64,000 nucleotides of DNA, from contig NZ_LQZQ01000012.1 in assembly GCF_001593005.1 (NCBI RefSeq), positions 1 through 64,000 on the forward strand, given 5' to 3'. A program made the translations under genes and the position numbers. Below the pieces are notes generated by a model. The model made no database searches, had not been told where the DNA came from, and was given only the letters and a program-made list of their open reading frames with translations. Every line of letters starts with the position of its first letter. Position 1 is the stretch's first letter. Positions 10,347-19,389 of this stretch are shown here, piece after piece. This DNA comes from Roseivirga ehrenbergii. Lineage in GTDB: Bacteria > Bacteroidota > Bacteroidia > Cytophagales > Cyclobacteriaceae.

Positions 10347-12731
10347 ATGGGATCAGGTAATTTTTTCAGTCTGTTAATTTTTCGCTTAGGGCTTGGTCTC
10401 ATAGTTTTATTTATATCCAGTTCAACCTATGGTTTTACACCTCAGGATCAATCTAGAATAAAACAACTACAAGAAGATGCTGATCGAATAGGAAAAAATA
10501 ACCTAGATTCAGTTTTATTACTTCTTGACATGGCTGAGAATTTAGCCCTTAAAGAGAATGTACAGAAAGTTCAGGCAGAAAATGCCTGGATTAAGGCTAA
10601 AACTTATTATGGGCTTAGAAATTATGCTGAATCTCAGAAATTCGGAGAGTTAGCCATCAAAATCGCCACTCCAATAAAGCATTATCAAGTACTCGGGGAT
10701 AGCCATAATTTGCTTGGTCTCTTAGTTAAAAGAGAAGGTCAAATCGACTCAGCCATTGACGAGTATAAACTTAGTTTAAAATATAAGGAGCTACTTTCCG
10801 ATTCCTTAGGAATTGCTAAGACTTTGCAGAATATGGGGCTTGCTTTTAGAGCATTAGAACTTCACGATAGTGCCCTTGTATATTATCAAAGGAGTATAGA
10901 CATCAAGAGCGTACTCAACGATACGCTTTCTTTGGCTTTAACGATTTCAAATTTAGGTACTTATTATTTTGATGTAGGCAAGTATCAAACTGCTATAACA
11001 AAATTCCAAGAGGCTATAAAAATATATTCAAAAGGAAATCACAAAGAAGACTTAGCAAGAAACTACAATAATGTTGGAGGTGCTTATCTCAGATTGGGCT
11101 ATTACCAACTTGCTTTAAACTTTTACTTGAAAGCGCTGAGTGAGTATAGAACTTTGGACTTAAAGTTAGAAGAGGGTAACACTTATTATAAAATAGGAGC
11201 TCTTCATAGTTACATGGCAAATATTCCTGAAGCCCTAAATTACTATTCGGAAAGTTTGAAGATTTATGAATCCATGGATAATGATTTAGATAAGGCGGAT
11301 GTATTTCTGGGTTTGGGTGAGGTTTATCTAAAAGACAATAATCCTGAGGAAGCATTAAAGTATTATAAGATGAGCGAAGACCTTTATATTAAAAAGGGGC
11401 GACCAGGCGATTTGGCGCTTGTACGTCATGGACAAGGCAAGGCTTATGCGCGATTAAAGGACTTTGTAAAAGCTAAAGCATATTATGCGGAAAGTATTCT
11501 AAATCAAAGTGAGGTAAATGAAAGAGTGGAATTGGGCAATATCTATAATAGTTTGGCGGTAACCAACTATGAAGTAAAGGAGTACAAAGAGGCATTAAAA
11601 AATTATGAAGCTGGGTTATCCATAGGTCGGGAATTGAGGTTGCCATCTTTAGTACGTGGTTCTCTACTTGGTTTGTCTGAAGTGTATCAAGCCTTAGGCA
11701 ATAACAGCAAAGCTCTTGATTTTAGAATTGAGTATGAAACAGTAAAAGACAGCTTGGATAATGTGGAAAAATCACGCCAACTGGCTGAGATTAGAGAAAT
11801 CTATGAATCTGAAAAGAAGGACGAACAGATTTCTCAATTGGAACTAGAAAACGAAGTGGTAAATGCTAAAAGCGAAGCAAATGCGGCTTTGGCGGCCAAA
11901 GAAGCAGCTAATAAGTTAGTATTTATTGTTTTAGCTATTGCGCTCTTTGTGCTGGCACTCATATTTTACTTCTACTTTAGACAGCGCCTAGTACTTACTA
12001 AATTGAAGATTAATGAAGAAAAGGAATCGCGAAACAAGGAAGTAAATCAGTTGATGATTCAGCAGCAAACCAAAACCCTTGAGGCAATGGTGGAAGGTCA
12101 GGAGCAAGAACGTAAGAGAATCGCGAAAGAATTACACGATCACTTCGGGAGCTTAATGGCTACGGTAAAAGTGAATTTAACCACAGTGGCTTCTAATAAG
12201 GAAGTGACTCCTGAAAGTGAGCAGCAGATGCAGCACTTGGCTAAGCTTGTAGATCAGGCTTGTGTCGATATCCGAAGTCTTTCTCATTCTATGCATGTGG
12301 GCATTTCAGAAGCTTTTGGTTTGGTACCTGCTTTAAGAGATTTGGCCAACTCTATTTCTCAATCAGGAAAAATTCAGGTGTCATTTCATTCTTCTAACTG
12401 CGCTGAAAAATTAGATTCAACCATTGAAATTACGGCTTATAGAGTAATTCAAGAGCTCGTAAGTAATGTGTTGAAACACGCAAAGGCAACAAAGCTTACC
12501 ATCCAATTAACTTGTTTAGAAGATATTATCAACATTATTGTTGAAGATAACGGTCGTGGTTTTGATGCTGATTTCTTAATGAAGAATTCGCAAGGGATGG
12601 GGCTTAAAAGCCTACAAGAAAGAATTACTGAATTGCATGGGGAGTTTGAAGTAGACAGTAGGTCTGAAAAAGGAACTACGGTTATCATTGATTTACCCAT
12701 ATCTATTGAACAAACCCTATTAAAAGTATGA
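10347..12731 (+). CDS. TPR-containing sensor histidine kinase, NarL/HisKA_3 type
   Basis: 794 residues. An N-terminal signal sequence or first helix (about 10-30) is followed by at least eight TPR-type helical repeats (about 50-470) expected in the periplasm, a coiled coil (about 480-520), one membrane helix (about 524-545), then a HisKA_3 domain with phospho-acceptor H597 in KELHDHFG, and an HATPase_c domain with N box ELVSNVLKHA, G1 box DNGRGF and G2 box GMGL. This is the common Bacteroidota TPR-kinase layout, in which the TPR part is thought to sense a periplasmic protein or peptide. The stop overlaps the start of the response regulator by 4 bp (ATGA), so the two are translationally coupled and form a cognate pair. 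Confidence 0.92.
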   Translation: MGSGNFFSLLIFRLGLGLIVLFISSSTYGFTPQDQSRIKQLQEDADRIGKNNLDSVLLLLDMAENLALKENVQKVQAENAWIKAKTYYGLRNYAESQKFGELAIKIATPIKHYQVLGDSHNLLGLLVKREGQIDSAIDEYKLSLKYKELLSDSLGIAKTLQNMGLAFRALELHDSALVYYQRSIDIKSVLNDTLSLALTISNLGTYYFDVGKYQTAITKFQEAIKIYSKGNHKEDLARNYNNVGGAYLRLGYYQLALNFYLKALSEYRTLDLKLEEGNTYYKIGALHSYMANIPEALNYYSESLKIYESMDNDLDKADVFLGLGEVYLKDNNPEEALKYYKMSEDLYIKKGRPGDLALVRHGQGKAYARLKDFVKAKAYYAESILNQSEVNERVELGNIYNSLAVTNYEVKEYKEALKNYEAGLSIGRELRLPSLVRGSLLGLSEVYQALGNNSKALDFRIEYETVKDSLDNVEKSRQLAEIREIYESEKKDEQISQLELENEVVNAKSEANAALAAKEAANKLVFIVLAIALFVLALIFYFYFRQRLVLTKLKINEEKESRNKEVNQLMIQQQTKTLEAMVEGQEQERKRIAKELHDHFGSLMATVKVNLTTVASNKEVTPESEQQMQHLAKLVDQACVDIRSLSHSMHVGISEAFGLVPALRDLANSISQSGKIQVSFHSSNCAEKLDSTIEITAYRVIQELVSNVLKHAKATKLTIQLTCLEDIINIIVEDNGRGFDADFLMKNSQGMGLKSLQERITELHGEFEVDSRSEKGTTVIIDLPISIEQTLLKV

Positions 12732-13366
12732 TACGCGCCTTGCTTGTAGATGATCATCAATTATTTGGTGAAGGAGTTCGCTCTATGTTTAAGCCCAATG
12801 ATGGAATTGAGATTGTAAAAATTACAACCAATGGAAACAACGTTCCTTCCATACTTTCTGAAATAGAGGTAGATATGATTCTGATGGACATCAGTATGCC
12901 ATTAATTGATGGTGTAGGGGTGTTGGAGTTGATGAAAAGCAAAGGTTTAGATGTGCCGGTTTTGATGCTCACCATGCACCAAGACATGAAATATATAAGA
13001 AGAACATTGGAAACTGGTGCGCAAGGCTATATTCTTAAGGATGCGTCAAAAGCGGAGTTGACAGAGGCTATTGAAAAGGTAAGTAGAAGAGAAAACTATT
13101 TTCACCCTAAAATCAATAATCAAATTTTTGACTATTTACGAGGTAATAAAAACCCAAGTGAGGGGAACTTAGTAGATCAACTTTCTGACAGAGAAAAGGA
13201 AATTATTGGTTGTATTGGGAAGGGGATGAACAGTAAAGCCATTGCCGAAGTCCTTTTTATTAGCGAGCATACAGTTAAAACCCATCGCAGAAATATAATG
13301 CACAAGTTAGGAGTAAAGAATACAGCAGAACTGATCTCTTTTTCAATGGAAAAGGGGATTATTTAG
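12728..13366 (+). CDS. NarL/LuxR-type response regulator
   Basis: 212 residues: a receiver domain (1-120) with acidic pair D8/D9, phospho-acceptor D54 in ILMDISMP and the conserved Lys in YILKDASK; then a C-terminal LuxR-type helix-turn-helix (about 148-212; LSDREKEI, AEVLFISEHTVKTHRRNIM). It is a DNA-binding transcription factor activated by the overlapping histidine kinase. No binding site can be proposed from this window alone. It is convergent with the amidohydrolase gene across an 80-bp spacer. Confidence 0.95.
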   Translation: MIRALLVDDHQLFGEGVRSMFKPNDGIEIVKITTNGNNVPSILSEIEVDMILMDISMPLIDGVGVLELMKSKGLDVPVLMLTMHQDMKYIRRTLETGAQGYILKDASKAELTEAIEKVSRRENYFHPKINNQIFDYLRGNKNPSEGNLVDQLSDREKEIIGCIGKGMNSKAIAEVLFISEHTVKTHRRNIMHKLGVKNTAELISFSMEKGII

Positions 13367-13397
13367 TGTTTAGATAACTTTTTACCTTTGCTAAACA
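13367..13397. terminator. Possible stem-loop between convergent response regulator and amidohydrolase genes
   Basis: TGTTTAG (13367-13373) pairs perfectly with CTAAACA (13391-13397) across a 17-nt loop. A GTTTTT run follows 5 nt later on the plus strand. The stem is short and AT-rich. Confidence 0.3.
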
Positions 13398-13446
13398 ACC
13401 CCGTTTTTGATGCACTCTTTAGATTAAAGTTAATTTACTAACGAGC

Positions 13447-15165
13447 TTACTGTTCGGCTTCATAAAGAACTTTCCCACCCACAATAGTCATCGTAACTTT
13501 GGTGTTTAGAATTTCCGCTTCGGGAATTGTCATAATGTCTTTATCGAAAACAGTAAAGTCTGCTACTTTACCCACCTCAATGCTGCCTTTAAAGTCTTCT
13601 TCAAACTCGCTATACGCACCAAAAATGGTAAATGATTTCAGTGCTTGTTCCCTCGTCATTTTCTGATTAGGCTCGAATCCACCTTGGGGTAAACCCGCTA
13701 ATGTTTTTCGAGAAACCGATGCGTAAAAAGAAGGGATGGGATCAACAGGCTCCACTGGTGCATCGGTTCCGTTTGGAATAATTGCCCCAGATTTAAGTAA
13801 GTCTTGCCATACATAAGCACCTTCTTCAATTCTAGCTTTACCCAGTCTGTCAATTGCCCAAGGTCGGTCTGAACTCATGTGAATGGCTTGCATGGCCGGA
13901 ATTACGCCTAATTGCCCGAATCGCGGAATGTCTGCGCCACTCAAATGTTGTGCATGCTCAATTCTAAAACGGTGATCTGTGGCCAAATCAGGGTATTTCT
14001 CAAAAGCAGCTTGATAGCGATCTAGGATTTCTCGGTTAGCACGGTCGCCAATGGCGTGAGAGCAAACCTGAAAACCATGCTGAAGCCCTTGTTCTGAAAC
14101 TTCAGTTACCATCTCCATTGGCAGTGTTTCGTGACCTGTATGGCCAGCTCTGTCGGTATAATCTTCTAAAAGCCAAGCACCGCGAGGGCCTAAAGCACCA
14201 TCGCAATTTAATTTGATAGAGCGGACAGTTACATAATGATCTGGGTCGATCATAGGGCCTCTTTCATACCAACGTTCAAGCAGTTCTGGCGATCTTCCTG
14301 TAAGCATAACATACATCCTGATTCCAAGCTTTCCTTCGGCCTTAAATCGCTCTAATCTATCGATAAAGTTCTGGCCTGAGCCAGCATCGTGAAAACTAGT
14401 AATTCCTTTTTCCAAACATTCTTGAATGGCCATTTCTAAAGCTTGGTCGTCTTTATCTTCGGTAGTTGCAGGTACTAAACGCCCCACCAAACCAGAGGCA
14501 CGTTCTGTAAATACTCCCGTTGGGTTGCCTAAGTCATCCTTGATTATTTCGCCACCTTCTACTTGACTTGAAAGTTGCTCAATACTCAATCGGTTTACAC
14601 CAGCCAGCTGCATCGCTTTTTCATTGGCAAAGGTGGCATGACCACTGGCATGTCGAAGATAAACGGGGTTATCTGGTGAAACTGCACTTAACTTGTCATG
14701 CGTTTGAAAGCCTTTTACCATATTGTCGGGGCGCTCAATCCACTTATCTTGATGCCAGCCACGGCCTGTAATCCACTCGCCTGGCTTAGCTTTCTGGACG
14801 GCTTCTGCTACTTTCTCTACCAGTTCATCATAGGTTTTAACATACATTAAATCCAGTTCTAGTTTGTTATAGCCAATGCCCATTAAGTGCCCATGAGACT
14901 CGATAAAGCCCGGGGTCATGGTTTTGCCATTAAGGTCTATTACTTTCGTTTCTTTGCCTTTCATAGCCTCAATTTCGGTCAGACTTCCTGTGGCTACGAT
15001 CATCCCATCCTTGACAGCAACCGCTTCAACTTTCGAGTTGCTGATGTCAGAGGTGTAAATGTGTCCATTGGTATAAATGGCATCTGCCGTGTCGGCTGAA
15101 TTGCAAGAGAGTACCGTGAGCAAAAGATATAGCCCTAGGCAAAGGAGTTTAGAAGTGGTTTTCAT
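13447..15165 (-). CDS. Amidohydrolase family 3 lipoprotein (YtcJ-like)
   Basis: 572 residues with a lipoprotein signal peptide (lipobox ending at C21, LTVLSC), so it is probably anchored to a membrane and faces the periplasm. The metal-dependent hydrolase core begins DLNGKTMTPGFIESHGHL, whose HGH is the first metal-binding motif. Later conserved parts are VCSHAIGDRAN, HRFRIEHAQH and NGTDAPVEP (active-site Asp). It ends with the usual small beta domain containing GKVADFTVFDKD. Amidohydrolase_3 enzymes act on N-acyl amides, amino acids or cyclic amides; the substrate here is unknown. It lies 58 bp downstream of the acyl-CoA reductase gene on the same strand, and a shared transcript is possible. 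Confidence 0.88.
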   Translation of the reverse strand: MKTTSKLLCLGLYLLLTVLSCNSADTADAIYTNGHIYTSDISNSKVEAVAVKDGMIVATGSLTEIEAMKGKETKVIDLNGKTMTPGFIESHGHLMGIGYNKLELDLMYVKTYDELVEKVAEAVQKAKPGEWITGRGWHQDKWIERPDNMVKGFQTHDKLSAVSPDNPVYLRHASGHATFANEKAMQLAGVNRLSIEQLSSQVEGGEIIKDDLGNPTGVFTERASGLVGRLVPATTEDKDDQALEMAIQECLEKGITSFHDAGSGQNFIDRLERFKAEGKLGIRMYVMLTGRSPELLERWYERGPMIDPDHYVTVRSIKLNCDGALGPRGAWLLEDYTDRAGHTGHETLPMEMVTEVSEQGLQHGFQVCSHAIGDRANREILDRYQAAFEKYPDLATDHRFRIEHAQHLSGADIPRFGQLGVIPAMQAIHMSSDRPWAIDRLGKARIEEGAYVWQDLLKSGAIIPNGTDAPVEPVDPIPSFYASVSRKTLAGLPQGGFEPNQKMTREQALKSFTIFGAYSEFEEDFKGSIEVGKVADFTVFDKDIMTIPEAEILNTKVTMTIVGGKVLYEAEQ

Positions 15166-15223
15166 AGTTAAGGATTGATTTTGCTGATGAATCTAATCCT
15201 TTTGCTTGAAAGCTACAACGGCT

Positions 15224-16234
15224 TTATATTCCACTCAAGAATTCTAGGGTGTCAACCCCATCGGCATAGTCTGAAAGTTCGGGCTGTTGCGCTTTTCCTA
15301 AAGGGATACTTCCCTCATACCAACCATTGGCAGAAACCACACACTGAATTTTGTCATGATGTTTGGCAAGGGTAAGGTCTAGCTCTGCTTCGCTGGTGTA
15401 ATACTCATAATAGAGCACTGAAATAGGAGAGACCAACGCTTCGCTTTCTCTCATTAAGAAGAAACCAGAGTCGAGGTGTGGTTCACCATTTACGAGATAG
15501 ATAGATTTATTGTAATCGTAATTATTACGGTATTTATGATGGTCGAGAACCTTTTCATAGCCCATAAGTGCATCGATCAATTTCACGAAATCATAACCTT
15601 TGGGCGCATATATTTTTGAGATGTTTCTGCAGCCTAAACCAAAATATTGGAAGTAGTCTTTACCAAAATTGGTGAGTTCTTCAGCTGTTTCATCGCCCTT
15701 AATCACTGCAACAGCCGTACGGTTTTGCCTGATTATGTGTGGGTGTTTGGCAAAATAGTGTTTGAAATAGCGGGCACTGTTATCGGAACCCGTGGCAATT
15801 ATGGCATCCGCTTCATTCATTCTTTCAGCATGAATGATGTTAGTTCCGAGCGTTTTTGAAATGGCGTTGATTTCTGAAATCATAAACTGCATTAAGATTT
15901 TGTCTTGGGAAGACAGCTTTACCATGGCGATATGCCCAGAAATAAGTACTGAAAGTAGGTCGTGAAAACCGACCAATGGAATATTGCCCGCCATTACCAA
16001 ACCAACTTTTTTAGGGGTGGTGGGCTCAAGTACATAATCCTTAACCCAAGTAGAAAGTGATTCTTCCGTTAGAGATTCGCTCCAAGCATTGAGCGCCTGT
16101 TGAACGCTTTCCGCTGTAAACCACGAATTTCCATTGCCTGCACGAAAACAGAGGTTGTCGGTTTCAGCATTACTTAGCGATTTGATTCGCTCTCCTAACT
16201 GGGCAAAGGCCTGAATTCTTTCCTTAAGTATCAT
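15224..16234 (-). CDS. LuxC-like acyl-CoA reductase
   Basis: 336 residues, aldehyde-dehydrogenase-superfamily LuxC type. The segment KKVGLVMAGNIPLVGFHDLL is the NADPH/acyl-binding region, and the presumed thioester nucleophile is C202 in FGLGCRNISK. The family reduces acyl-CoA (or acyl-protein) to aldehyde. Outside luminous bacteria its role is not established. It is divergent from a 2[4Fe-4S] ferredoxin gene; I recall the same pairing from many Bacteroidota genomes, which would suggest a redox partnership, but this window alone shows only the adjacency. No luxD or luxE homologue is nearby. Confidence 0.85.
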   Translation of the reverse strand: MILKERIQAFAQLGERIKSLSNAETDNLCFRAGNGNSWFTAESVQQALNAWSESLTEESLSTWVKDYVLEPTTPKKVGLVMAGNIPLVGFHDLLSVLISGHIAMVKLSSQDKILMQFMISEINAISKTLGTNIIHAERMNEADAIIATGSDNSARYFKHYFAKHPHIIRQNRTAVAVIKGDETAEELTNFGKDYFQYFGLGCRNISKIYAPKGYDFVKLIDALMGYEKVLDHHKYRNNYDYNKSIYLVNGEPHLDSGFFLMRESEALVSPISVLYYEYYTSEAELDLTLAKHHDKIQCVVSANGWYEGSIPLGKAQQPELSDYADGVDTLEFLSGI

Positions 16235-16251
16235 ATTCTGTAAATCTTGGG

Positions 16252-16285
16252 CAAAAATACATCTTATGTTTACTTCAAAGTCAAA
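16252..16285 (-). promoter_or_regulatory. Putative promoter for the acyl-CoA reductase gene
   Basis: The minus strand carries TATTTTTG (16252-16259), a full -7 match. TTTG elements lie 22 nt (16282-16285) and 16 nt (16276-16279) upstream as -33 candidates. It is ~18 nt from the ATG at 16234. Confidence 0.5.
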
Positions 16286-16293
16286 ATAGTGAT

Positions 16294-16301
16294 TAGTTTT
16301 G
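16294..16301 (+). promoter_or_regulatory. Putative -7 promoter element for the ferredoxin gene
   Basis: TAGTTTTG matches TAnnTTTG on the plus strand, back-to-back with the divergent promoter. The predicted leader is ~80 nt and ends in a strong Shine-Dalgarno. Confidence 0.4.
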
Positions 16302-16355
16302 CAGCAAATAAAAACCTTTGGCGAAGAAACTTAGTCAGATAGTTTTTGTTTATGA

Positions 16356-16730
<375 letters not shown>

Positions 16731-16757
16731 TTCGCTATTTTTTCAAAATATATTGAG

Positions 16758-16783
16758 AGCCTTCAGTAATGAAGGCTTTTTTT
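16758..16783 (+). terminator. Rho-independent terminator of the ferredoxin gene
   Basis: AGCCTTCA (16758-16765), loop GTAA, TGAAGGCT (16770-16777), then a run of six T. It sits between convergent genes. The minus side lacks a comparable T-run. Confidence 0.85.
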
Positions 16784-16795
16784 GTGCTTAAAAAA

Positions 16796-17701
16796 TTAAG
16801 CCATTTTTCTTCTCTTGATTAGGTATGAATTTAAAATCTGGTCGAAACCCAAGTTAATGTCGGCTTCAATCAAGTCGATTTTCAGTTTTGCGCACTTCAA
16901 GTAGAGTTCTTTGTAATAGCTGTCCATTTGAATTTTGAAGTGCTTTTTAATGGCCGCAGGGTTCAGTTTTATCCTTTCCTTGGTTTCAGAATCTATAAAC
17001 TCATAAGGGCGATCTTCAAAATCGAAATCAAATTCTGTTTTATGGTCAGTAACATGGAAAAGCAGGACTTCGTGTTTCTTGTGTTTTAAATGTTGAAGTG
17101 CTGCTAATATTTCAGCCTCATTATTTTCATTATCGAACATATCACTAAAAATAACGATCAGCGATCTTCTATGTACTTTTTCCGCCAACTGGTGGAGAAT
17201 GGTAGCGACATTGGTTCGTTTTTCAGTTTTCTGCTTTTCAAGCAAACTATTAAACTGAATGAACAACTTATGAATATGTGAAGCAGACGATTTTACTGGG
17301 GTTTCTAATTCTAATTTGTCACTGAACGTATGTAGGCCAACAGCATCTCGTTGTTTGTGTAGCAAGTAAGTAAGGGCCGCACCAGCCAACACACTGAATC
17401 GCATTTTTCCATAATTGTGCTCTGGATAATACATAGACGAAGACTGATCAATTACGATTTGGCATCTAAGGTTGGTTTCTTCTTCGTATCGTTTAGTGTA
17501 CAAACGGTCGTTCTTGGCGAAAATCTTCCAATCTACATGGCGCGTACTTTCCCCTGTATTGTAAAGCCTATGTTCTGCAAATTCTACCGAAAAACCATGG
17601 TATGGCGATTTGTGAAGTCCCGTAATAAAGCCTTCAACCATCTGTTTGGCAAGGAGTTCAATGTTTGTAAATTGTTTTACGTCATCTAGAGAAAACTTCA
17701 T
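16796..17701 (-). CDS. DUF58 domain protein (VWA-like, MoxR-associated family)
   Basis: 301 residues from the ATG at 17701; an in-frame TTG at 17707 adds only two residues. The DUF58 core RHVDWKIFAKNDRLYTKRYE is at about 55-75, followed by a von Willebrand A-like part with a MIDAS-like DQSSSMYY motif (about 90) and FSDMFDN near residue 185. These proteins usually work with a MoxR AAA+ ATPase as chaperone or enzyme-maturation systems. No moxR gene lies next to it in this window. It is soluble with no signal peptide. It is divergent from the PUR-family gene across 191 bp in which I see no other feature. Confidence 0.87.
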   Translation of the reverse strand: MKFSLDDVKQFTNIELLAKQMVEGFITGLHKSPYHGFSVEFAEHRLYNTGESTRHVDWKIFAKNDRLYTKRYEEETNLRCQIVIDQSSSMYYPEHNYGKMRFSVLAGAALTYLLHKQRDAVGLHTFSDKLELETPVKSSASHIHKLFIQFNSLLEKQKTEKRTNVATILHQLAEKVHRRSLIVIFSDMFDNENNEAEILAALQHLKHKKHEVLLFHVTDHKTEFDFDFEDRPYEFIDSETKERIKLNPAAIKKHFKIQMDSYYKELYLKCAKLKIDLIEADINLGFDQILNSYLIKRRKMA

Positions 17702-17892
17702 AAGCAAAATTGAATTAAGGTCTAAAATACGCCTTTATGCGAATCTTTATACCAAATAGAGTACTGTTTTCTATATATTAAGTTTACGGAATTATACATT
17801 CGGCTATTGCAATAGTAATTATTATTGGCTTATATTGGATAAGTTTTTAGCGTTATATCTACGTGGTAATTTACCAAACTAAATGTTGAATA

Positions 17893-18234
17893 GTGGAAGA
17901 GAACAAGGATAGTGACAAGAATGAGATTTTTTCGAAGAGGGTAAGGGCAGGTAAGAGAACCTATTTTTTTGATGTAAAGTCAACACGCTCAAACGACTAT
18001 TACCTTACCATTACGGAAAGCAAAAGGAAGTATAAGGACGATGGTTTTACTTATGAAAAGCATAAGATTTTCCTTTACAAAGAAGACTTTAATAAATTTA
18101 TGGAGGCATTTGGTTCTGCAGTGGATCATGTAAAAACCGAACTAATGCCCGAATTTGACTTTGATCAGTTTGATAATGATGACGAAGTATTGGCCGAGTC
18201 ATCTTCTGAGGGATCGGATTTGAAGTGGGATTAA
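17893..18234 (+). CDS. PUR-family DNA/RNA-binding protein (DUF3276)
   Basis: 113 residues starting at GTG 17893; the nearby ATG at 17883 is out of frame. The single PUR repeat reads KRVRAGKRTYFFDVKSTRSN, DYYLTITESKRK and HKIFLYKEDFNKF, followed by an acidic Asp/Glu-rich tail. DUF3276 is a Bacteroidota family related to eukaryotic Pur-alpha, and the Borrelia homologue binds DNA and RNA. A general nucleic-acid-binding role is likely; its targets are unknown. A terminator follows immediately. Confidence 0.85.
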   Translation: MEENKDSDKNEIFSKRVRAGKRTYFFDVKSTRSNDYYLTITESKRKYKDDGFTYEKHKIFLYKEDFNKFMEAFGSAVDHVKTELMPEFDFDQFDNDDEVLAESSSEGSDLKWD

Positions 18235-18257
18235 GAAAATTTTAAATAAGAAAACTT

Positions 18258-18291
18258 AAGAGTTCTTGATTTCTCAGGAGCTCTTTTTTTT
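18258..18291 (+). terminator. Terminator-like hairpin abutting the next start codon
   Basis: AAGAGTTCTTGA (18258-18269) pairs with TCAGGAGCTCTT (18274-18285) over a TTTC loop, with two G-U pairs in RNA, followed by six or more T. It ends three bases before the ATG of the AI-2E permease at 18295, so it either terminates the PUR gene only or also controls the permease. Confidence 0.75.
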
Positions 18292-18294
18292 GAT

Positions 18295-19380
18295 ATGAAA
18301 AGAACAGCCATATATATCGCTCTGATTATAGCAGCTTTGCTTCTGTTCATATATTTTTTTACCAGCATTTTTACTTACCTGGTATTGTCGTTGGTGTTGG
18401 CTTCAATTTTAAGGCCTTTGGTTGAAAAGATTAGCGGAGCCAGGTTTTTTAAGTTGAAAGTACCTAGGTGGTTAGCTATTCTGATGGCTTTTGGTGCTAT
18501 GATTTTGGTGCTTACCTTGTTCGTTATTTTGTTCATTCCGCTAATTGACGATCAAATATCATTACTTTCTACATTAGATATCGATTCCGTTACCGAGAGC
18601 ATTCTTGAACCTATTAGGTCGTTCGAAGAATTTTTACTTGAAAAAAGGCTGTCGAATGAATCGCCAGGCTTTTTGGTGGAGGGCTTGCGCGATACTATTA
18701 CTGAAGCTATAAGTAAGATTCAGGTACAGAGTATTCTCAATATTATTTTGTCGTTTTTGAGTAGCTTTTTTGTAGGCTTGCTGGCATTGAGTTTTATTAC
18801 TTTCCTTTTGCTTTATGAAAAGGGGCTTTTAAGGAATAGTATTATTGTAGCGATTCCTAATAAGTATTTTGAAGTTTCCATTGCAGCCTTAGATAAAATT
18901 GAAAAACTGCTTTCAAATTATCTTCTTGGCCTCTCTTTTCAAGTAACGGTCATCTTTACTATGGCTTCTATTGGGCTTACAATTATGGGAATCAAATATT
19001 CGCTCACCATTGCCCTTTTTGCAGCTTTGGCCAACCTTATCCCTTATGCAGGGCCACTATTGGGTTCGGCATTTGGTATTATTGTAGGGCTTTCTACTTC
19101 GCCCGACTTAGTCACTTCAAATGATTATCTATTCTTAATTGTAAAAGTTGTTTCGGTGTTTTCTGTAATTCAGCTTACAGATAATATTCTACTTCAGCCA
19201 TTGATTTTCTCCAAATCTGTTAAAGTACATCCGTTAGAAATATTTGTTATTATCTTTGCGGGCGCTTCTATAGCGGGCATCTCCGGAATGATCGCTGCTA
19301 TTCCTGCATATACTATTATCAGGGTGTCGGTAGTCGAACTTAGAAGGGGATATAAACAGTACAGTATTTTCAGATCATAG
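18295..19380 (+). CDS. AI-2E/PerM family membrane transporter (copy 2)
   Basis: 361 residues, polytopic. It has N-terminal helices at about 5-40, another at about 60-85, a soluble segment with amphipathic helices (about 90-150), then a helix cluster with the family signature ALFAALANLIPYAGPLLG, corresponding to the NxIPYxG motif of PF01594. It is only distantly related to copy 1 at 3260-4396, so this is not a recent duplication. The start ATG begins three bases after a terminator-like hairpin and there is no Shine-Dalgarno. ychF follows after 9 bp on the same strand and may share its transcript. Confidence 0.85.
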   Translation: MKRTAIYIALIIAALLLFIYFFTSIFTYLVLSLVLASILRPLVEKISGARFFKLKVPRWLAILMAFGAMILVLTLFVILFIPLIDDQISLLSTLDIDSVTESILEPIRSFEEFLLEKRLSNESPGFLVEGLRDTITEAISKIQVQSILNIILSFLSSFFVGLLALSFITFLLLYEKGLLRNSIIVAIPNKYFEVSIAALDKIEKLLSNYLLGLSFQVTVIFTMASIGLTIMGIKYSLTIALFAALANLIPYAGPLLGSAFGIIVGLSTSPDLVTSNDYLFLIVKVVSVFSVIQLTDNILLQPLIFSKSVKVHPLEIFVIIFAGASIAGISGMIAAIPAYTIIRVSVVELRRGYKQYSIFRS

Positions 19381-19389
19381 CAAATTACC

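Noticed and set aside
13383-13390. TACCTTTG promoter-like box on the plus strand
   Set aside because: It lies in the spacer between convergent genes with no plus-strand gene downstream; it is part of a possible stem-loop.
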